Below, in pieces: positions 35,348-44,422 of a stretch of DNA of 64,000 nt (position 1 is its first letter; every line of letters starts with the position of its first letter). The stretch is taken from NCBI GenBank assembly GCA_964518635.1, contig CAZFGK010000002.1:1-64000 (forward strand), written 5' to 3'. Below the pieces are notes generated by a model. That model was not told the DNA's origin, made no database searches, and was given only the letters and a program-made list of their open reading frames with translations. The position numbers and the translations under genes are program-made. The stretch comes from CAZFGK01 sp964518635 (GTDB taxonomy: Bacteria > Zixibacteria > MSB-5A5 > GN15 > FEB-12).

Positions 35348-36646
35348 ATGACAATGACCGCGACTAAAATGCCACAGGATCAGATGCACAACCACCGCGC
35401 ATTGTCCCAGGTCTCTGATCAGGAGATTTTTGACTTCGAAGAGGCGTACGGTGCGAACCACTATGGCCGACTCAAACTCTGTGTTCGCAGTGCGGACGGA
35501 GTCTGGCTCACCAACATGGCCGGTGAAAAATATCTCGACTGCCTTGCTGCCTATTCTGCCGCGAATCAGGGGCATCATCATCCGCGAATCGTTGCGGCAC
35601 TCATCGACGCTCTCAATGGGAAATACAGCTCGGTTATTTCAAATGTCGTCTATACCGATGCCCTCGGTATCTTCCTGAAGAAGCTCGCCACTCTCGTTCC
35701 TCAGCTCGGTCCCCGTTTCGGCGCGAATGGAAACAAAGTCTTGCCGAAAAATGGTGGCGTAGAATCGTGCGAAACAGCTATCAAGGCAGCTCGCTATTAC
35801 GGCTGGAAAGCAAAGGGGATTCAGGACGGAAAACAGGAAATCATCGTATTTGAGAACAACTTCCATGGACGTATGATCACGACTGTTTCCTATTCATCTT
35901 CTGAAAAATACAAACAGGGCTTCGGTCCACTGACACCGGGATTTGTGACTGTTCCCTTTGGTGATCTTGCTGCCGTCGAAAAAGCGATTACCCCGAACAC
36001 CTGCTCCATCTGGATCGAAACGATGCAGGGGGAAGGTGGCATGTATCAGCCACCGACCGGATTCTTAGCCGGACTTCGTGCACTATGTGATAAACACGAC
36101 ATGCTTCTTCTCTTTGATGAAATTCAGGTCGGACTCGGACGTACCGGTAAGATGTTCTGCTTTGAACATGAGAATGTTGTCCCTGATGGGATCACCCTCG
36201 GCAAAGCACTTTCCGGCGGACTCATTCCTGTGTCGGCATTCGTGACGAACACAAAGATCATGGACATGGTCTTCACCCCGGGGCGTGATGGCTCCACATA
36301 CGGCGGCTATCCGCTTGCCTGCGTGGCTGGAATCGCTGCGCTTGATGTCCTCGTCGATGAAAATCTCCCGGCTCGCGCCGAGAAGATGGGGAACATACTC
36401 CGTAAAAAGATCGAAGAGATCGCCAGTCGTTCAATACAGGTGAAAGAGGTTCGCGGACGTGGACTGTTTATCGGTATTGAAGTGAAAAACGGTGACGCGA
36501 TGGTCTACTGCCGGAAGCTTCTTGATCTGGGGCTGCTTGCCAATGACAGCCATGGTCACACGATTCGCATCTCCCCACCGCTGATTATCGATGAATCGCA
36601 TATCGATTATATCTGTGAGCGTCTTGAAAAAGTGCTCGTCAGCTAA
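35348..36646 (+). CDS. rocD: Ornithine--oxo-acid aminotransferase (class III)
   Basis: This 432-residue PLP enzyme of class III most resembles ornithine aminotransferases. It has YLDCLAAYSAANQGHHHPRI, NGGVESCETAIKAARYYG, FHGRMITTVSYSS, the cofactor-binding DEIQVGLGRTGKMFCFEHE and the PLP lysine in LGKALSGGLIPVSAFVTN. It would convert ornithine and 2-oxoglutarate to glutamate semialdehyde and glutamate, in arginine/proline metabolism. Acetylornithine or other omega-aminotransferases are the alternative. AAAAGGAG precedes the ATG. It is a single gene with its own leader and terminator. Confidence 0.85.
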   Translation: MTMTATKMPQDQMHNHRALSQVSDQEIFDFEEAYGANHYGRLKLCVRSADGVWLTNMAGEKYLDCLAAYSAANQGHHHPRIVAALIDALNGKYSSVISNVVYTDALGIFLKKLATLVPQLGPRFGANGNKVLPKNGGVESCETAIKAARYYGWKAKGIQDGKQEIIVFENNFHGRMITTVSYSSSEKYKQGFGPLTPGFVTVPFGDLAAVEKAITPNTCSIWIETMQGEGGMYQPPTGFLAGLRALCDKHDMLLLFDEIQVGLGRTGKMFCFEHENVVPDGITLGKALSGGLIPVSAFVTNTKIMDMVFTPGRDGSTYGGYPLACVAGIAALDVLVDENLPARAEKMGNILRKKIEEIASRSIQVKEVRGRGLFIGIEVKNGDAMVYCRKLLDLGLLANDSHGHTIRISPPLIIDESHIDYICERLEKVLVS

Positions 36647-36670
36647 GATTCATTACATGTGACATTTCAA

Positions 36671-36698
36671 AACGACGGCTTCGGCCGTCGTTTTTTTT
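36671..36698 (+). terminator. Rho-independent terminator of the ornithine aminotransferase gene
   Basis: AACGACGGC and GCCGTCGTT make a nine-pair stem closed by a stable TTCG tetraloop, followed by a run of eight T. It begins 25 nt after the stop codon. The preceding AAAA on the opposite side means it may also end the convergent minus-strand transcript. Confidence 0.93.
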
Positions 36699-36720
36699 GT
36701 GCAGTAAAAGGTGAATCGTC

Positions 36721-37620
36721 TTATTTGCGTGAACCGAAGTAGATCGAGGCAAGAGTGAGCACTGCCCCGGCGATCTGCATGCTGTCCAGCATTTCAGCAA
36801 AGAAGAAGGAACCCATCACCACCGCTGCGGTCGGTTGAAGAAGCAGAAGCAATGACGCGCGATTGGTACTTACCCGCGGCAAAGAATTCGTAATCAGCCA
36901 CCAGCCCAACACCTGAACAATCACTCCAAGCGCAAGCAGGAATCCCCATTCGACGAGCGTCGGAGGCTTCATCACTTCCCCGCCCAGCAAGGCAAGCACT
37001 GCAAGAATGATCGAGGTCACGATTGATGAATAGAAAATTATAGGGAGTGAGCCAGCTTTCGAACCGGGGGGCATGGTGCGAGCAGCGAGTTTGAGTCCGG
37101 TAATGTAAACGGCGTAGGCGATACCGGTGAGCAAGCCCAGAGTGACACCCCACAAATAGCTGGCAGTCAAATTGATTCCGTCACTGAATGCACCGGTCAA
37201 CAGTGCCACTCCAGCAAGCCCCGCGAGTGCGGCGAGGAAGAAACGGAGGGTGAGTTTCTCCCTAAAAACAAAAAAGCTGATTACCGCTGACGCAAAGACT
37301 TGTGTATTCCCCAGTATAGTTGCCATTCCAGCACCAGTGATCAGAATGGACTTATGCCAACAATAGAGATCAGCAGCGAATGCACACCCTGCAAATACTG
37401 ACCATCCCAACCCTGCTCTGGTAATCTTGAAAATCCCTGACATCCAGAAACCGACAAGAAGCAAGACCACCGCGCCGATACTCGTTCGCCAGAAGCCGAT
37501 AGCCGTCGGACCGACACCAGTAAGAGATACTGCTTTGACAAATATCGGAGACAACGAGATCAGCAACGCGCCGGTCGCTAGAGGAAAATCGGCATGTGAA
37601 TCAGAGAGTTTGGTAGTCAT
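36721..37620 (-). CDS. EamA/DMT-family membrane transporter
   Basis: This 299-residue protein has ten hydrophobic helices in two repeated EamA halves, as in drug/metabolite transporters (RhaT/YdcZ-like). The first half includes LISLSPIFVKAVSLTGVGPTAIGFWRTSIGAVVLLL, and the second ends in RASLLLLLQPTAAVVMGSFFFAEML. Family members export amino acids, nucleosides or other metabolites; the substrate cannot be read from sequence. It lies downstream of the kinase gene on the same strand after a 54-nt gap. Confidence 0.88.
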   Translation of the reverse strand: MTTKLSDSHADFPLATGALLISLSPIFVKAVSLTGVGPTAIGFWRTSIGAVVLLLVGFWMSGIFKITRAGLGWSVFAGCAFAADLYCWHKSILITGAGMATILGNTQVFASAVISFFVFREKLTLRFFLAALAGLAGVALLTGAFSDGINLTASYLWGVTLGLLTGIAYAVYITGLKLAARTMPPGSKAGSLPIIFYSSIVTSIILAVLALLGGEVMKPPTLVEWGFLLALGVIVQVLGWWLITNSLPRVSTNRASLLLLLQPTAAVVMGSFFFAEMLDSMQIAGAVLTLASIYFGSRK

Positions 37621-37674
37621 CTGAGAATCTGGAATTGTGACAAGTACGAAAGGTCAATTCGGATGTCGATTCGA

Positions 37675-40600
37675 CTATCCACGAAGTCGCGCCAGACGGC
37701 TCTTCGCTTCTTTGATCGCGGGATGCGTACGATCGGCATTTCCCCAATAGTGGAGAACCTCTTCGTACCGACCTTTGGCGATCTCAGTTTTGCCAAGTGA
37801 TTCCTCGGCAATTCCGACCGCAAGCAGAGTCGTAATGTACGTCATCCCTCGCGCCGTTTCTCGCGGACCACTGATGAATTCGATCCCTCGCTTGATCGCA
37901 TCGGCATGATTTCCTGCACGCGCTGCATAGCCAACATAAGTGATCACGTTTTGCCCCTCATCTCCCGTACCGCCGGAACGAGCAAGTAACGAATCAAAGG
38001 CATTCAGAATAACACTGGTATCACGATGCAGCATTCCGTCATACATCACTTCGATGGCACGCAATTGCCCCCATAGTGAGGCAGGAAGGCGCTTTCTCAG
38101 GTCTTCAAGCACTACTTTGATCTCTTTACGTCCCTTGAGGGAATCCGCAGGTCGATATTTGGCAATCATCATCGGCTTTTGGAGCGCTTGAAATGAGCTC
38201 TCGTACTTCCTCGCACTATCAGAGTAGACAAAGACCGAATCTGCCTCCTCAAACTGGTCATGAAAAGAAACAAGCTCAGTGAAGGCAGCGAGCAACTGGG
38301 CAGTATCGCCGAGCTTCCGTGCCAGAACCACCGCGCGTTGGAGATTTTTCTGAGCATCACCAAAACGCCCCTCCCAGACTGAAAGATTCAGCTCACTCGA
38401 GAGAAAAACGAGTTCAGTAATCTTGTTGGGAGTTACTTTCTGCCGTGCCTGAGCAAGTGTTTCACGCGCATTGGCAAACTCTCGCCTGCGAATCTGCATG
38501 TTAAGAAGATTATCGTAGGCATCGAGCGTGGTTGGAAAATTTTCGACGTATTCTCGAGCGGTCTCGTACGCCTCTTCACGCTTTTCCAGTCGACGATAGA
38601 CACGAATAATCTCTCGATATGATGCCGGGGCATCCGGATGTGCTTTGAGCTGTTCTTCTAGAATCTTCGCTGATCGCTCATAGAGAGAAAAACGCTCCAG
38701 TGTCGAAGCATACTGGCTCATCGCAAACTGGTAGTTCGGGTCAATCGAAAGTGCGGTGTCAAACTGCGCAAATGCCGCCGTCGAATCACGATCGAAAGCA
38801 GCGAGCAACAAACCGTTAATGGTCCGCAGTTCTTTATCTTCGGGATACATGTTGACAAGAGAAGCAATCTTGGTCTTCCCGTCGCTGAACTGATTACGTA
38901 GCCAGAGATCAAGATAGGCCTCGACCAACAGCTTCTCTTTCGCTGGTAACATTCCCTCATGTCGCTTCGCCGCTTCAAGTGAACGATTCGCATCGGATTG
39001 TCTTCCTGCCTGCGCAAGAGCCAGGCCAAGTCGAAGATGCGCAAGCGCAAAAGTCGAATCAAGCTCCACTGCTTCCTGCAGTTTTGCGACCGCTTCGTCA
39101 GTACGCTCACTATAATAGAGGTCGATCCCTTCGCGATAGGGTCGATACGCTTTCGGCGAGAGGGATGCGAGTGCGTCACTTGCTGAGCTGTCCTGAGATT
39201 TAAAATTGAGATTCAGCGCGGCCGCGACTTTGTTCGTGAGAGAATCTATGAGCACAAAAGGGTCGGTACCGACCACACTCTCCGACATGATGACCCGACT
39301 CTCATCCAGATTCTGTACTCGCGCATCTATCCGAATCCGATCCCCGAGTCGATAGTATGAACCCGACAAGAGTCCATCAGCGCGAAGGCGTTTTGCCACA
39401 GAAGTGAGTTTTTCACGAGTCGGTTCATCCTTGTCTCGTGCGGCCCGTTCTTTGAGCTGCTCAGTGCTGATTACTTTTACTGAGCACTTCTGCATGAGGT
39501 CGGTGGAGAGAATCTCCTGAAGCCCGGTCTGCAGCCACGCCATAGCGGTATCATTTGTCTTGTTTTCAAAACCGAGAATGGCAAGGGTCTGCGTCGGTTC
39601 CGTCTGACCAGTGTTAATACTGACCATCGGTCCCTCGATTTCGTCACGCATGAAAAATGAAAAAATAAGTGCTGCTATGACGATAACAGTAAGAAAAGCA
39701 AAGGGACCGACCACCACGCCAATAATGACATGTTTCCACGTCAGCGGTTTCTTCTCTTTCTTTTCTTTGCTCCCCTTCTTGTTGGCTTTGAGCATTGCCG
39801 CAGTCCGGTCAGTCATGGTCTGCGTCATTCCCGCTTCATATTGCCGCCGCAGATTTCTCAGATCGACCTGCAAGTCACGCGTATCCTGATAACGATCAGA
39901 GGGATTCTTCTGCAGACATTTTTCAATAATCCGCTCAAGCTCAAAAGGAATCTTATCATTCTTGACATGTGGCGGCTCAGGGACGGTTTCAAGAATCTTG
40001 GCGAGTGTACTCACCTGAGTTGTGCCAGCAAAAGGGAGATCGCCGGTAACCATGCGGTAGAGGAGAATGCCAAAGGCAAACACATCCGAACGAGAGTCAA
40101 CCGGCTCACCCCGCACTTGTTCCGGTGACATGTATGTGACCGTTCCAAGAATCTTGCCGACTCGGGTCATCTCCTGCGAGACAGTATTCCCCGTATCTGG
40201 CTTTTCAAAATCAACGACTGCCGATGGCTTGGCGAGTCCGAAATCAAGAATCTTCGGCTCACCATGATCGTCGAGCATGATATTGTCCGGCTTGATATCT
40301 CGGTGGACGATACTCAGCTTATGTGCGGCCGCGAGTCCACTGACGATTTTTTCAGCAAGTGCAACTACTTTGCTCAGGTCGATTCCGGATTTTGAGAGAT
40401 ATGATGTGAGCGTCTCGCCGTTTATGTACTCCATAACGATGTATGTCGTCGCGCGACCGTCGGCAGCGGTCGATTCACCAAGATCATAGATCGCCATGAC
40501 ATTTCCATGGGAGATCTGCGCAGCCATGCGGGCTTCCCGAATGAAACGATCCCGCTGCTCTTTTTTGTCAAACATCTCTCCGCTAAGTGTCTTGAGCGCA

Positions 40601-40710
40601 ACCTGACGACCGAGTTTGGTATCTTCCGCAAGATAGACTTCACCCATGCCGCCAGCACCGAGTTTGCGGATTATTTTGAACTGTGCGAAAGTCGCGCCTG
40701 CTTCAAACAT
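37675..40710 (-). CDS. Membrane Ser/Thr protein kinase with periplasmic TPR domain
   Basis: This 1011-residue protein begins with a complete PknB-like kinase domain (about 10-290). It has the glycine loop LGAGGMGEVYLAED (17-30), ATP lysine K40, HRDIKPDN with catalytic D138, and DFG at 156-158. One transmembrane helix follows (about 325-352, VIIGVVVGPFAFLTVIVIAAL). Next comes a TolB-N-like domain (LAILGFENKTNDTAMAWLQTGLQEILSTDL), and then tetratricopeptide repeats to the end. It starts five bases after an FHA-GAF-SpoIIE phosphatase gene, so the pair likely sets opposing phosphorylation signals. Confidence 0.93.
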   Translation of the reverse strand: MFEAGATFAQFKIIRKLGAGGMGEVYLAEDTKLGRQVALKTLSGEMFDKKEQRDRFIREARMAAQISHGNVMAIYDLGESTAADGRATTYIVMEYINGETLTSYLSKSGIDLSKVVALAEKIVSGLAAAHKLSIVHRDIKPDNIMLDDHGEPKILDFGLAKPSAVVDFEKPDTGNTVSQEMTRVGKILGTVTYMSPEQVRGEPVDSRSDVFAFGILLYRMVTGDLPFAGTTQVSTLAKILETVPEPPHVKNDKIPFELERIIEKCLQKNPSDRYQDTRDLQVDLRNLRRQYEAGMTQTMTDRTAAMLKANKKGSKEKKEKKPLTWKHVIIGVVVGPFAFLTVIVIAALIFSFFMRDEIEGPMVSINTGQTEPTQTLAILGFENKTNDTAMAWLQTGLQEILSTDLMQKCSVKVISTEQLKERAARDKDEPTREKLTSVAKRLRADGLLSGSYYRLGDRIRIDARVQNLDESRVIMSESVVGTDPFVLIDSLTNKVAAALNLNFKSQDSSASDALASLSPKAYRPYREGIDLYYSERTDEAVAKLQEAVELDSTFALAHLRLGLALAQAGRQSDANRSLEAAKRHEGMLPAKEKLLVEAYLDLWLRNQFSDGKTKIASLVNMYPEDKELRTINGLLLAAFDRDSTAAFAQFDTALSIDPNYQFAMSQYASTLERFSLYERSAKILEEQLKAHPDAPASYREIIRVYRRLEKREEAYETAREYVENFPTTLDAYDNLLNMQIRRREFANARETLAQARQKVTPNKITELVFLSSELNLSVWEGRFGDAQKNLQRAVVLARKLGDTAQLLAAFTELVSFHDQFEEADSVFVYSDSARKYESSFQALQKPMMIAKYRPADSLKGRKEIKVVLEDLRKRLPASLWGQLRAIEVMYDGMLHRDTSVILNAFDSLLARSGGTGDEGQNVITYVGYAARAGNHADAIKRGIEFISGPRETARGMTYITTLLAVGIAEESLGKTEIAKGRYEEVLHYWGNADRTHPAIKEAKSRLARLRG

Positions 40711-40715
40711 CAGGA

Positions 40716-42365
40716 TTACATCTCGCGTTTGAGAACCAGGAGGGTGACATCGTCGGATCGAGGGGAATCCCCTACAAATTCAGCTAATTCCTTGCACAGA
40801 ATTTCGACGATCTGCTCGGCGGTCTGTAATTGTGTTCGCGCCAGAAGATCAAGCAGGCGAACTTCCCCGTACAGCTCATCACCATGCATCGCTTCAGTCA
40901 CTCCGTCTGAATAGACAATGAGCTTATCGCCGGGCTGAAACTGCATCGTGTCAACTCGCCACATCCCACCGGGCATCAACCCGATCATCGTTCCGCCGGC
41001 ATCCAATTGTCTGACTTTTCCGTCGGCGGCAAAATAATAGGGCGGGTTGTGACCGGCGTTCACAAATGTCAGCGTGTGGGTCTTGGGATCAAGTAACCCG
41101 ATAAACATTGTTGCAAAATCAGCGGGATCAGAAAATGAGTAGAGCTGATTCGAAGTCTGCTGCAGAGCGTGGTGCAGATCGTAATTCGGCATACCATAAA
41201 GTGTCCGAAGCGAAGCAAGAATGTTCGACATCAGCAATGCCGCGCCCAGCCCTTTTCCCGAGACATCACCAAGCACCAGCACGACTCTCCCATCAGGCAA
41301 CGTGGCGACATCGTAGAGATCACCACCGACGGTCAGGCATTGCTGCTGAAAGGGAACTGCCTGATAGCCCGAAATTGCCGGGGCCTTAGAAATCAACAGA
41401 CGTTTCTGAATTCCGGAGGCGCGACGCATCTCCGATTCGATCACGCGTCGCTGTTCTCGTTCATCAATCAATGCATAGTTTAACAACCGTGAGGCGAGGA
41501 CATTGCCGAAAGTGGCAACGAGACGAAGAAAATCCTCGTTGTAGTGATGCATAGGATTGGTGGTGTCTGCATACAAGATTCCGAGCACTCGCTCCTGCTC
41601 AAACAACGGCACCGCCATCGCAGAACGAAGCGAGAGAGCGACGATCGACTCCTGTGCTGCAAAACGAGCATCCGAACGGGGATCAGCAATCAGGACGGCA
41701 CTTCGATTGGTCAGAATTTCTTTCACAATCGTACGGGAAAGCTGAAACTCCTGCCCACTTTCTCCAGAGCGAAGATAGATGGCTGCTGGTTCGACCTCAT
41801 CTTTTCCCGGAACGGTCAATAACACCGCTAGTCGATCGGCCGGAATTACTCGTGCGATCAAACCCAATGCGGTAGTGAGCATTTCGTCGCGAGGTTCGCT
41901 CGCGACAAGCAATCGTGCCATCTCTGACATGACCGGATAGAGTTCCGGAATATCAGTGACTTTTGAAGGGAGCGGTTTGAGTGCTTCGGCAAGAGAAAGT
42001 ACAACTGACTTTTCCAGATCTCGCTCGGTCAGCTTTGGTGTCGATGCAGCCGCGTGTTGGTTGTTTCCCACACGAAAATCTGTCGCACCGAATGAAACCT
42101 GATCCCCTGCTTTGATCACCAAAGGGGAAGTGACTTTGTTTCCATTGAGAGTGGTTCCATTGTGAGAACCAGTATCCTCGACCATTGCTTCACCGGTTGC
42201 ACTCACGATTATTCTGGCGTGCTGACGAGAGACGGTCTTGTCGAGGACAGGAAAATCACATTCCGGTTGACGGCCGATGTTGTAGGTCCCGGGTTTCAAC
42301 TCCCAGGCGTATGATCGTGAACCATCGGTCCCCACCAAAGTCAGCCAGACAGGATTTGCGCTCAT
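40716..42365 (-). CDS. FHA-GAF-PP2C (SpoIIE/RsbU-like) protein phosphatase
   Basis: This 549-residue cytoplasmic protein has three domains. An FHA domain (about 25-95) carries YNIGRQPECDFPVLDKTVSRQHARI and SHNGTTLNG, the phosphothreonine-binding residues. A GAF domain spans about 150-295. A SpoIIE/RsbU-type phosphatase follows (about 320-549, VGGDLYDVATLPDGRVVLVLGDVSGKG, SDGVTEA, RSDDVTLLVLK), retaining the metal-binding aspartates. It probably reads phospho-signals from the adjacent Ser/Thr kinase and dephosphorylates a target. Its start overlaps the queF stop as ATGA, an unexpected coupling. Confidence 0.93.
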   Translation of the reverse strand: MSANPVWLTLVGTDGSRSYAWELKPGTYNIGRQPECDFPVLDKTVSRQHARIIVSATGEAMVEDTGSHNGTTLNGNKVTSPLVIKAGDQVSFGATDFRVGNNQHAAASTPKLTERDLEKSVVLSLAEALKPLPSKVTDIPELYPVMSEMARLLVASEPRDEMLTTALGLIARVIPADRLAVLLTVPGKDEVEPAAIYLRSGESGQEFQLSRTIVKEILTNRSAVLIADPRSDARFAAQESIVALSLRSAMAVPLFEQERVLGILYADTTNPMHHYNEDFLRLVATFGNVLASRLLNYALIDEREQRRVIESEMRRASGIQKRLLISKAPAISGYQAVPFQQQCLTVGGDLYDVATLPDGRVVLVLGDVSGKGLGAALLMSNILASLRTLYGMPNYDLHHALQQTSNQLYSFSDPADFATMFIGLLDPKTHTLTFVNAGHNPPYYFAADGKVRQLDAGGTMIGLMPGGMWRVDTMQFQPGDKLIVYSDGVTEAMHGDELYGEVRLLDLLARTQLQTAEQIVEILCKELAEFVGDSPRSDDVTLLVLKREM

Positions 42366-42799
42366 CTGGTAGAGATTCCATTCTGGTTCTTACTTGTTCG
42401 GGAAAACTCTCGCGTGACCGTCGTCTGGATACCGCCACGAGAGTTGAAAACCCCTTCAAGCTTGGCGTAGCGAGGCTTTGCGGTAGCAACCAGGTCATCA
42501 AGTACCCTGTTCACGACATTTTCGTGAAAAATCCCCTTGTCACGAAATGCCAACAAGTACTCTTTCAAACTCTTGAGCTCGAGACAGTGCTTATCCGGGG
42601 TGTAACTCAACGTGAGAACTGCGAAATCAGGAAGCCCTGTTTTTGGGCAAACACAGGTAAATTCCGGAAAAGTCATGACCACGAGGTACTCTCGATCAGG
42701 GTATTCATTCGCAAAAGTTTCAATGGCCGGAGTCTTCCACGACCGAATGGTCGATTGCAGATTCTGATAGCTTTTGGGTTTTCGGGACGTGCTTGGCAT
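42362..42799 (-). CDS. queF: NADPH-dependent 7-cyano-7-deazaguanine reductase QueF
   Basis: QueF reduces preQ0 to preQ1 in queuosine synthesis. The 145-residue length is the single-domain YkvM type. The nucleophile C51 in VCPKTGLPDFA and the nearby acid D58 match the Bacillus enzyme. LELKSLKEYLLAFRDKGIFHE is the QueF substrate-binding motif. It is divergent from queC and separated from it by about 107 nt carrying both promoters. It is the first gene of a transcript that continues into the FHA phosphatase and kinase. Confidence 0.96.
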   Translation of the reverse strand: MPSTSRKPKSYQNLQSTIRSWKTPAIETFANEYPDREYLVVMTFPEFTCVCPKTGLPDFAVLTLSYTPDKHCLELKSLKEYLLAFRDKGIFHENVVNRVLDDLVATAKPRYAKLEGVFNSRGGIQTTVTREFSRTSKNQNGISTR

Positions 42800-42807
42800 G
42801 AACTTGA

Positions 42808-42835
42808 AATATAGTCACCTTGTCCTGCGACGCAA
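42808..42835 (-). promoter_or_regulatory. queF promoter very close to the start codon
   Basis: On the minus strand TTGCGT (42835-42830), a 16-nt spacer and TATATT (42813-42808) are followed by eight bases and the queF ATG. Transcription would begin within a base or two of the ATG, so the mRNA is probably leaderless. No Shine-Dalgarno sequence is present before the ATG, which agrees. Confidence 0.45.
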
Positions 42836-42872
42836 TCTTTGTCCAATCGAGTCCGAAAATTCAACTCCCCTC

Positions 42873-42900
42873 TCGACGAACGACTGAGGCAGGCTATATT
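42873..42900 (+). promoter_or_regulatory. queC promoter very close to the GTG start
   Basis: TCGACG at 42873-42878, a 16-nt spacer and TATATT at 42895-42900 are followed by six bases and the GTG at 42907. The predicted transcript starts at or next to the GTG. There is no ribosome site between them. This supports 42907 as the queC start and suggests a leaderless message. Confidence 0.42.
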
Positions 42901-42906
42901 GGCAAA

Positions 42907-43629
42907 GTGGACAAGCCCGAAACTACATCAAAACGCTCCGTAGTCCTGCTCCTCTCCGGGGGGCTGGATTCGGCGGTACTTTGCGCCATGCTCGTCGAAG
43001 ATCGGTATCGTGTCCATGCCCTTACCGTCGCCTATGGACAACGCCACTCAATAGAACTCGCCGCCGCAACTGCGATTGCGAAGGCCTATTCGGTCGCCAG
43101 CCACAAAACGATCTCCCTCGATCTTCGAGCTATCGGCGGTTCGGCACTTACTGATCAGATGGATGTACCAAAATCAAAAGGGAGTGATGACCAGATTCCG
43201 ATTACCTATGTCCCCGCGCGAAACACGATTCTTCTCTCTCTTGCGCTGGGATACGCCGAAACACTTGATGTCAGCACTCTCGCCTTTGGCGCGAATGCCG
43301 TCGATTACAGTGGCTATCCTGATTGCCGACCTGCCTTTGTCGAGGCCTTCGCACAACTCGCCAATGTGGCAACGAAGATGGGAACAGCAGGAAACAAGAT
43401 TCGCGTGATTGCACCCCTGATGAAAATGTCGAAAGCAGAAATTATCCGGCGTGGAGCCGATCACGGTGTTCCCTTTCAGTTGACTCACTCCTGCTATGAC
43501 CCTACTCCAGATGGCAAGGCCTGTGGCGCGTGCGACAGCTGCCGCTTACGATCCGAAGGATTTCGGTCTGCCGGAATAGCCGATCCGACTCGATATCAAA
43601 CCGCACCGTCATCTATGAAGCAGTCGTAA
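42907..43629 (+). CDS. queC: 7-cyano-7-deazaguanine synthase QueC
   Basis: QueC converts 7-carboxy-7-deazaguanine to preQ0 using ATP and ammonia. From the GTG at 42907 the protein has about 240 residues. It shows the PP-loop SGGLDSAVL, YVPARNTILLSLALGYAE, FGANAVDYSGYPDCRPAF, and a C-terminal zinc site, CYDPTPDGKACGACDSCRLR. The frame is open back to a TTG at 42820, but those 29 residues are not family-like and include the promoter. It is followed one base later by queE. Confidence 0.95.
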   Translation: MDKPETTSKRSVVLLLSGGLDSAVLCAMLVEDRYRVHALTVAYGQRHSIELAAATAIAKAYSVASHKTISLDLRAIGGSALTDQMDVPKSKGSDDQIPITYVPARNTILLSLALGYAETLDVSTLAFGANAVDYSGYPDCRPAFVEAFAQLANVATKMGTAGNKIRVIAPLMKMSKAEIIRRGADHGVPFQLTHSCYDPTPDGKACGACDSCRLRSEGFRSAGIADPTRYQTAPSSMKQS

Positions 43630-43630
43630 A

Positions 43631-44395
43631 TTGAAACCGCAAGATTACCTGCCAGCTCTCGCTGACATGCCACCTGACAAAGAGGGGCTGTTGCCGGTCA
43701 GTGAAATATTTTTCTCTATACAGGGGGAAGGACGATTTGCAGGTGAGCGTGCGGTTTTTCTTCGCCTCGGCTTTTGTCATCTGGGTTGCATCTGGTGTGA
43801 CACACGATTCACCTGGGACAAAAACCGTCTCGATACTTTCAACTGGTTGACGGCAAGCGAGATCATTGCTCAGATGCATACTGCCATTCCTCCGGATACT
43901 CGCAGCGGTGGGATGCATCTGGTAATTACCGGAGGCGAACCACTGCTGCATCAGGACTTGATCGCAACATTCTTGGCGACACTCAAAGATTATGCGTCAC
44001 CTTTTCACTGGTTTGTTGAGGTAGAGACCAGTGGGACGATCAAGCCGACTACTCCTTTGCTTGATTCGGTTGACTGGTGGAACTGCTCACCTAAGCTCCC
44101 CAACAACGGTCGTCCGATGGCTGAAAATTTGAAGCCGGAGGTTTTGAAACATCTGCTTTTACGAAGAAACGTCGACTTCAAATTTGTCATACAGACTGAA
44201 GCAGACTTACACGATCTTGATTCGTACTATTCTCCACTCATTCCTGTTGAACGAATCATTCTCATGCCGGAAGGAACCACAAGGGAGCAGATCAGCTCTG
44301 TTTCTCGGTGGCTGATACCGGAAGTCGCCCGACGAGGCTGCCGCTTTTCGAGTCGCCTCCATGTTATTGCCTGGGGGAATGAACGTGGACACTAA
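43631..44395 (+). CDS. queE: 7-carboxy-7-deazaguanine synthase QueE
   Basis: QueE is a radical SAM enzyme that contracts 6-carboxytetrahydropterin to carboxydeazaguanine. The 254-residue protein has the EIFFSIQGEGRFAGERAVFLRLG start region. The cluster motif CHLGCIWCDT is CX3CX2C, as in this family. The SAM-binding VITGGEPLL and VETSGT motifs follow. The start is TTG at 43631, one base after the queC stop; no better start lies nearby. Confidence 0.95.
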   Translation: MKPQDYLPALADMPPDKEGLLPVSEIFFSIQGEGRFAGERAVFLRLGFCHLGCIWCDTRFTWDKNRLDTFNWLTASEIIAQMHTAIPPDTRSGGMHLVITGGEPLLHQDLIATFLATLKDYASPFHWFVEVETSGTIKPTTPLLDSVDWWNCSPKLPNNGRPMAENLKPEVLKHLLLRRNVDFKFVIQTEADLHDLDSYYSPLIPVERIILMPEGTTREQISSVSRWLIPEVARRGCRFSSRLHVIAWGNERGH

Positions 44396-44422
44396 CCTTC
44401 TTACCAGAATCACGAGACTCGC

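Noticed and set aside
35348..36646. Acetylornithine aminotransferase (argD) assignment
   Set aside because: Motifs such as NGGVESCETAIKAARYYG fit ornithine aminotransferase better, and no other arginine biosynthesis gene is near; kept only as an alternative.
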